Shown here: in pieces, positions 51,800 to 56,967 of the stretch
How the letters are laid out: every line of letters starts with the position of its first letter
How positions within the stretch are numbered: the stretch's first letter is position 1
Source of the DNA: Flavivirga aquimarina
GTDB lineage: Bacteria > Bacteroidota > Bacteroidia > Flavobacteriales > Flavobacteriaceae
Assembly (NCBI RefSeq): GCF_030540835.1
Contig: NZ_JAUOEK010000118.1
Location: forward strand, 1 to 56,967
DNA length: 56,967 bases
Direction: 5' to 3'
Position numbers and translations under genes: made by a program
Notes under the pieces: model-generated
The model's database searches: none
What the model was told of the DNA's origin: nothing
The model's input: the letters and a program-made list of their open reading frames with translations, nothing else

Positions 51800-53707
51800 A
51801 TGAAAATAATTTTAAAAACCTTTCTATTTACGTTACTCATAATGATGTCTTGCAGTTCAGATAATGAAGAACCTATAGATGAAGGTAAAGCGGAAATACC
51901 CTGTGATTTCACATTAGACAATTTAGCTCCAAATGCGACGGTAACAATAAACTGTAGTTTAGATTTAGAAGGTAAAACAGTGAACCTTCCTGCCAATGTC
52001 ACCCTAGATTTTGATGGTGGCGTCATTATAAATGGAGCCCTAATTTTTGGTGAGAATGGAGTTATTGATGGTGAATTATTAAACGAAACATTATTAGTAT
52101 CAGGTACTGGCCTACAACTAAAAGACCCTACTTTTCATTTTGACCCAAAACAATGGGGAATTGTAGAAGGTGAAACATCATCTGATATAGCATGGGCTAA
52201 TAATAAAGCACTGCAATCGGCAATGTTTAAGGTTAAAGAATTAGGCGCAACCACTTTTAAAATAGATGCCATAGATGCTTATTTTGAAGGGTCTAGACCA
52301 ACACCACCAGAGACCAATTTTTATCCGCACAGAGAAGCGGTAAATATTCCGTCAGATTTTAATTTGGTCATGACCGATAATACACATTTAAGGATACAAC
52401 CAGCAACTTCAAGTACTAAAGAATTAGATAATGGTGCTATTTTTTCTATACGTGATGAGGATAATATTACCGTAACCGGAGGTGTTTTACACGGGGATAG
52501 AACACTAAGATATTTTTCTCCAAATGATAATGGTTTAGAAGGCAGTCATTTGTTTTATATTCAATCAGGAAGGAATGTTACTCTAGACGGAATTAAGTTC
52601 ATTGATGGCTCTAAAGGAGGCTTAAGCATTAGTTCTATAGGTTTTACGACCAATCCGGATTATAATCCTACTAGAAATCTGAAAGTATTAAACTGTGAGT
52701 TTACTAATATTAGAAGAATGAGTATTGCATTGACAGATGGGCGTGATATTTTAATTGAAGGAAATACTTTTACAGATACGGCTCAGCCTGATGCAAATGC
52801 AGACGGTGGTGAGGTAGGGTATGCAATTAATATAGAAGCAGGTAGAATACGAGATGCAAGTGGCACCTTAATTGAGCAGGAAAAGGCAACAGATATTATA
52901 ATAAAAGGAAATACGGAGACGGGCAGTAGAGGAGGGTCCGTTTCTGTACATATTGGACAAAATGTAACTATAGAGGATAATGACTTTGAAACTCAAGTAG
53001 CCTATACATATACCAATGGCACTAAAATTATTAATAATAGATTTGTTGCAAAAAATTCAGGAGAAGGCTTTGCCATATTTGCAACGGGTGATGGAGAGAC
53101 GGTCTATAATAATGAAATTGCGGGCAATACAATTAAAAATTATGGTTCTGGAATCATTTTAAGTTCTAATGATATTGACGTACATGATAATGTAATTTCG
53201 GGCGGAACGCTCGGTATTCAAATGGGAAAAGCTAAAAATTCAAAAGTTTACAACAATACAATTACGGTCTCCTATGCAGGAATAAGTGTCGGTAATACAT
53301 GGGTTGATAATGTAGAGATTAAAGGGAATGAAATAGCGGCTGGCAATTTAAATATGTCTTTTTCACATAGCAATAATGAACCTGAACATGCTAGCTATTC
53401 TTTTACCGTAACCGAAAACATTGCTAAGAATGGCAAGAAAGTAAGTTTTTCGAACGTAAATGGAATTACGTTTACCAAAAATGAGGTAGCCGGAATACAA
53501 ATAGGAAACTCTACGAATTTAACCATATCAGAAAACACGTTGAGACCTACCGATTTTGACGGTATTCGTCTTTTTGAGGCGCACACCAACATATCGCTCT
53601 TGAACAATACTATTTTTGAGCCCACCGGAGCTGATAGATTTGTGTGTATTAATAATAGCTCGCTAAACCCAAGCGAAATTACAGATACAGGAAACACCTG
53701 TAATTGA
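51800..53707 (+). CDS. beta-helix surface lipoprotein (lyase/hydrolase-like)
   Basis: This is a 635-residue lipoprotein (lipobox MSC with Cys18; SSDNEEP follows). After a short N-terminal beta-domain (to about 110) come many parallel beta-helix rungs of the NxI/V-x-GN type: GRDILIEGNTFTDT, KATDIIIKGNTETGS, NVTIEDNDFET, NSKVYNNTITVS, VDNVEIKGNEIAAG. The fold is shared by polysaccharide lyases and glycoside hydrolases of several families; I cannot assign one. The segment NFYPHREAVNIPSDF may face the substrate groove. Confidence 0.72.
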   Translation: MKIILKTFLFTLLIMMSCSSDNEEPIDEGKAEIPCDFTLDNLAPNATVTINCSLDLEGKTVNLPANVTLDFDGGVIINGALIFGENGVIDGELLNETLLVSGTGLQLKDPTFHFDPKQWGIVEGETSSDIAWANNKALQSAMFKVKELGATTFKIDAIDAYFEGSRPTPPETNFYPHREAVNIPSDFNLVMTDNTHLRIQPATSSTKELDNGAIFSIRDEDNITVTGGVLHGDRTLRYFSPNDNGLEGSHLFYIQSGRNVTLDGIKFIDGSKGGLSISSIGFTTNPDYNPTRNLKVLNCEFTNIRRMSIALTDGRDILIEGNTFTDTAQPDANADGGEVGYAINIEAGRIRDASGTLIEQEKATDIIIKGNTETGSRGGSVSVHIGQNVTIEDNDFETQVAYTYTNGTKIINNRFVAKNSGEGFAIFATGDGETVYNNEIAGNTIKNYGSGIILSSNDIDVHDNVISGGTLGIQMGKAKNSKVYNNTITVSYAGISVGNTWVDNVEIKGNEIAAGNLNMSFSHSNNEPEHASYSFTVTENIAKNGKKVSFSNVNGITFTKNEVAGIQIGNSTNLTISENTLRPTDFDGIRLFEAHTNISLLNNTIFEPTGADRFVCINNSSLNPSEITDTGNTCN

Positions 53708-53943
53708 TAAAATGCAATTGTCCAGATTTAAATCCTTTGAGTGTGTCTGCTTGGTTCAGACATACTCTAAAAACTATTCAGCTAACCTTCTGGTTCGTTC
53801 AATTTTTGTAAGTTATTTACTTAACTCGAAACTATCCTTACAAATAAACGTCACCTGCAAGCTTATTCTAAATAAAAATTATCTTTCCATTAAATCATTT
53901 TAAAACTTATGAGTCAAATTACCAATCTATGCAAGAAGTAATT

Positions 53944-54213
53944 ATGCGGATTCTAATAATTACGCTACTTACTTTTTTCAGTTATAGTTTTCAAACTTCT
54001 ACTATCAGTTTGAACGAACGCTCCAATATTTGGGCATCAAAAGCAAATATTCCTGTTTATAAAGGTTCTAATCGTAAACATAAGAAAAGTAAGAATGGAC
54101 TTTGTTTACTTTTTAAATCTGCAGTTCTAAAACATGAACAATTAACTATTTTATGCGAGGCAGAACAAAGACTTAAAAATTATGTAATTGTTGCATATTC
54201 AAAATCCTCTTGA
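53944..54213 (+). CDS. small exported ORF, weak
   Basis: From ATG 53944 the frame encodes 89 residues with a plausible signal peptide (MRILIITLLTFFSYSF). The remainder is basic and lacks any motif I know. It is bounded by low-complexity AT-rich DNA. It may be a small real gene or an accidental frame; sequence alone does not decide. Confidence 0.3.
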   Translation: MRILIITLLTFFSYSFQTSTISLNERSNIWASKANIPVYKGSNRKHKKSKNGLCLLFKSAVLKHEQLTILCEAEQRLKNYVIVAYSKSS

Positions 54214-54353
54214 ACTTCATGATAAAATTAATTTATTAAGATAAAATATTGAAAAATATATCCAAATAAAAGTCAATCTTTAAAGGAAAATACGTTGGTG
54301 TCCAGAATTCGAAATTCATCTATTTTTTTGTAATAATCTCTATATTTTACCAA

Positions 54354-54650
54354 TTAGGGTATGATTATGTTTTGCATTTCATCAGATTATTCAAAACACA
54401 TACAGGACATACCTCTGATTATGTTCTGGAACAATTTTATATAAATCCTATCTATTTTGAATTTTATCCTATTTCATCATGGGAATAAAAGGTAATTTTG
54501 AAAAAAAAACAGCTTTTGTAAATGAATTACTATTGAAAAAAATTACGTAAAAATGAACAATATAGAACTTGCGATTAGCTACAATAGGTGTGGAAATATG
54601 AAATGACGAAATACTTAATTCTCAATACGGACGGACTACGTTAAAAATAT
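54354..54650 (+). pseudogene. collapsed duplicate of the AraC end and methyltransferase start
   Basis: 54354-54535 aligns with the last about 90 bp of the AraC gene and the sequence after it (41201-41385), including CATTTCATCAGATTATT and ATCTATTTTGAATTTTAT. Directly after, 54545-54640 aligns with the first codons of the methyltransferase at 42510 (TGAACAATATAGA.CTTGC, then ATGACGAAAT). The intervening about 1.1 kb (DUF2938, DUF4180, HAD relic) is absent and both frames have stops. The remaining 54651-55026 is AT-rich with no gene. Confidence 0.8.
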
Positions 54651-55026
54651 ACTTAATGAAGTGAGTTAATCTAGTTAGCAAATTCCAATACAATAATTAA
54701 CTGGAAAGCTATTCTTTAAATTGATTATCCTAAGAAAATTTTTAAAATAAAAAATTATCATTATTAGTTTTTTTAGCATATTTGTTAACCAAATAGTTAA
54801 ACCTTTTGGTTTATTGTGATAGAAAACAAAAAATATAATCACTAAAAGCTTATAAAAGCTAAAAAGTATGTTTTAATGTAAATGATGGATGCTAATAAAA
54901 GAAAATGTATATAAGTTTTAATTAATAGAACATCATACCATTATAAAAGGAAGAAATAGTTTAAAATCTATTTTTAAAAAACTTGAATTAAATAATTAAT
55001 GTTTAACCCCAAAAATACCAATTACC

Positions 55027-56139
55027 ATGCATACTTACAATGTACTCTTACTTTTGTTATTATTATTTTTTACTTCCTGTAGCTCTAATGAGATTAATAG
55101 ATTTAATTCAAACATCCTAGATAATTCTAATGGTCAAGAAATTAAAGAATCTATTATTCTTTCAGATTTTGAAAGAGATGGAGTAATCATTATAAATCCT
55201 AATCAACCACAAGATCAACATAAATATCTTTTTAATATTTACCCTAATAGTTCAAAAAGTATAGGAAAAACAGAGTTATCATCTAGCTATTCGGTTTCTG
55301 GCGACAAATCGTTAAAGGCTATAATGACCAGGGGGCCATTATATCTGCAAATGTATAATTACTCGCAAACTGATTATGTCTGGCATTGGACAAGACAACA
55401 TATAGATGAAGGACAAGAATGGAAAGAAAACACATATAATCGTTTGCGGTTTTGGATCAAATTACCTGAAGGGATTGAAAGAAAGATCACTGGTCAACCA
55501 AACCTACACTTTGGCACATATTTTCGTGCTAGGAATGGAAATCCTAGTAGTGCAGAATCTGGAGGCGGACATTATTATCATTATTTTAATCTTGAATCTG
55601 CTGGTGGCAACTGGCAACAAGTAATTATTGATTTTCATCCTACTCATAATAGAGATGATAACGGTAATATAGAACAAGGAGTAAAGGAATACCCAACAAA
55701 CGAACAAGGCTTCAATTATTTTGATGCTTTTACCAGATTTTATATTTGGGGAGATTTTGTTACAAATTCTTCAGCTTTTTATTTTGACCGATTTGAATTT
55801 TACAGGGATGAAAATGATGAGAACATCGAACAAATTTGCACACTCACAGGAACTTATAATAATATTAATAATGAATTTATTCTTGGTTGGTCTCGGGATA
55901 AAAATGAAGGCCAGTTAGAATTTGAAGTACATTATGCCTTTGATGATATTCATGAAAATGGATGGCAATCCAGTATCCCAGCTCCAGATGGGGTAGTATC
56001 TTCATGGAATGAATATTCTTATAATATACTTGGATATAATACTTCTGATATTGATCTGGAAAACCACACTCAGATTTATTTTGCTATCAAACCAAAGAAT
56101 AGCAATCGTTTCAGGCAGATTATAATTCCTATCAATTAA
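55027..56139 (+). CDS. carbohydrate-binding-like lipoprotein, unknown family
   Basis: This is a 370-residue lipoprotein (lipobox FTSC, Cys18). The central about 40-260 has a jelly-roll-like beta-sandwich pattern (LSDFERDGV, YNRLRFWIKLPEGIE, GNWQQVIIDFHPTHNRD, SSAFYFDRFEFYRDE), typical of carbohydrate-binding or lyase-associated modules. The C-terminal about 100 residues resemble a fibronectin-III-type domain. It probably binds a polysaccharide at the cell surface. No catalytic residues are evident. Confidence 0.6.
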   Translation: MHTYNVLLLLLLLFFTSCSSNEINRFNSNILDNSNGQEIKESIILSDFERDGVIIINPNQPQDQHKYLFNIYPNSSKSIGKTELSSSYSVSGDKSLKAIMTRGPLYLQMYNYSQTDYVWHWTRQHIDEGQEWKENTYNRLRFWIKLPEGIERKITGQPNLHFGTYFRARNGNPSSAESGGGHYYHYFNLESAGGNWQQVIIDFHPTHNRDDNGNIEQGVKEYPTNEQGFNYFDAFTRFYIWGDFVTNSSAFYFDRFEFYRDENDENIEQICTLTGTYNNINNEFILGWSRDKNEGQLEFEVHYAFDDIHENGWQSSIPAPDGVVSSWNEYSYNILGYNTSDIDLENHTQIYFAIKPKNSNRFRQIIIPIN

Positions 56140-56150
56140 AAAACTAAACG

Positions 56151-56186
56151 CTTCGAAGTTTACAACCAAGGCTGTAAACTTCGAAG
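56151..56186. terminator. 14-bp perfect hairpin
   Basis: CTTCGAAGTTTACA (56151-56164) pairs exactly with 56173-56186 around an 8-base loop, just after the lipoprotein stop codon. There is no strong T-run. It is likely a terminator or mRNA 3'-end structure. Confidence 0.6.
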
Positions 56187-56229
56187 ACTAATATAAAACA
56201 AAATACACCCCTTTAACGTCTAAATGATT

Positions 56230-56967
56230 ATGAAACGAATTTATTTTTTTACCACAGTTATATTTTTAAGCTGTTTTAAACTTATGGCACAAACTACAGA
56301 GGTCGTAAAAATTAATAACCCAAATGGAATGGTGCTTAACGGAAATGACCTGTACATTGTCGATTCTGACGGAGGCAAAATTTCTAAAATAGACATTACA
56401 GCAACCACACCAATGCTAACAGATGTAGTAACAAACTTGGGTCGTCCCATAAGAATATTGCTTAATGGAACTGATTTATATTTTACTGAAGCTACTGGAA
56501 ATAAAATTTCTAGAATAGACATTAATGCAGTTATGCCAACTGTAGAAGATATTATAACAGGATTGGATGCTCCAGCTGGAATGGTACTTAATGGAGACGA
56601 TCTATATTTTACTGAATATGAAGCAGGTTTAATTTGTAAAATAAATATTAACACAACTACACCAACAACAAAAGAGGTCGTAGCATCAAATGGATTGAAT
56701 AGGCCTTTCGACATAGTACTCTACGGACATGATTTGTATATTAGTGAATTTTCTGGCAATAGTATTTCTAAGATAGATATTACTGAAGCAATTCCAATAA
56801 CAGCTGTTGGTGTAACTGGTGGATTCAACGAGCCTGCTGGAATGGTACTTAATGGAGATGATTTATTTATTGCTGAATTAGATGGTAACAAAATCTCTAA
56901 AATAGACATTAATGTAGCTATACCAACAGCAGAAGATGTAGTAACAGGATTAGATGGTCCAGTTGGA
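56230..56967 (+). CDS. exported beta-propeller repeat protein (cut by window end)
   Basis: A plus-strand frame is open from ATG 56230 (an ATG at 56224 is also in frame) to the window end: 246 codons without a stop. The signal peptide MKRIYFFTTVIFLSCFKLMAQ is followed by five tandem units of about 45 residues. Their pattern is PxGMVLNGDDLYFTE..GNKISKIDI....PT.EDVVTGLD. This is an NHL/streptogramin-lyase-like propeller blade repeat. The DNA repeats are also well conserved. ORFs on the opposite strand here are antisense shadows. Confidence 0.85.
   Translation, partial: MKRIYFFTTVIFLSCFKLMAQTTEVVKINNPNGMVLNGNDLYIVDSDGGKISKIDITATTPMLTDVVTNLGRPIRILLNGTDLYFTEATGNKISRIDINAVMPTVEDIITGLDAPAGMVLNGDDLYFTEYEAGLICKININTTTPTTKEVVASNGLNRPFDIVLYGHDLYISEFSGNSISKIDITEAIPITAVGVTGGFNEPAGMVLNGDDLFIAELDGNKISKIDINVAIPTAEDVVTGLDGPVG

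Noticed and set aside
52000-53697. Minus-strand ORFs inside the beta-helix and propeller genes (for example 53395-53697 and 56241-56714)
   Set aside because: They are antisense shadows of repeat-rich coding sequence, with low-complexity hydrophobic translations.

Overview
The window looks like chromosome from a marine flavobacterium (phylum Bacteroidota, probably family Flavobacteriaceae). The evidence is AT-rich DNA, a GLPGLI-family protein, SusC/SusD genes under an ECF sigma/FecR (DUF4974) pair, a secreted PL6-type lyase with a type IX secretion (T9SS) tail, and many lipoproteins with short lipoboxes. I cannot place genus or species without a search.

Region 1 (about 140-9405) is the most unusual part. 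It is an array of small unrelated accessory genes, all on the minus strand, each boxed by its own short inverted repeat and separated by two families of hairpin-rich repeats (types A and B below). Every unit begins (minus strand) with GTT followed by bases that pair with a sequence just after its own stop codon. That is how integron gene cassettes and attC sites are organised, but no integrase is visible. Cargo: a transglutaminase-like protein, a small protein often labelled N-acetylglutamate synthase, a MutS-like ATPase, a DUF2200 protein, an ArsR/AHSA1/DoxX operon, a TlpA-like thioredoxin, small lipoproteins, and unknowns. One unit looks like a chimera of two cassettes, and one has lost an end. 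An XRE repressor flanks the array.

Region 2 (9866-17376) starts with a roughly 240-nt non-coding stretch with several long-range helices (candidate structured RNA or DNA element). It is followed by an unknown gene translationally coupled to an ECF sigma factor, a lipoprotein, tRNA-Tyr, an outer-membrane beta-barrel receptor with a GLPGLI protein, a response-regulator remnant, and a deoxynucleoside kinase.

Region 3 (17444-25100) holds a DUF4468-like protein, a secreted PL6-type lyase (probably alginate or a related uronate polymer), a beta-helix lipoprotein, an esterase-like hydrolase with a Cys-rich N-terminus, RsgA, an amidohydrolase and an outer-membrane protein remnant.

Region 4 (25299-39271) is a TonB-dependent uptake locus. 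A divergent ECF sigma gene faces a minus-strand series FecR - SusC - SusD - DUF4465 lipoprotein - TlpA lipoprotein (with two decayed paralogue remnants) - DUF3179 lipoprotein - M16 metallopeptidase. The peptidase and thioredoxins suggest a proteinaceous or cofactor-bearing substrate rather than a simple glycan.

Region 5 (39451-51210) carries small stress/regulatory modules: an AraC/DUF2938/DUF4180 set, a methyltransferase, a TetR-controlled ABC exporter, and two ECF sigma genes sharing an unusual Cys-containing C-terminal motif, each surrounded by SnoaL-like, SRPBCC or methyltransferase genes. Several pieces are decayed, including an IS200/IS605-like transposase remnant and a collapsed duplicate of the AraC-methyltransferase segment 13 kb away.

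Region 6 (51800-end) has extracellular lipoproteins (beta-helix, carbohydrate-binding-like) and a beta-propeller repeat gene cut off by the window end.
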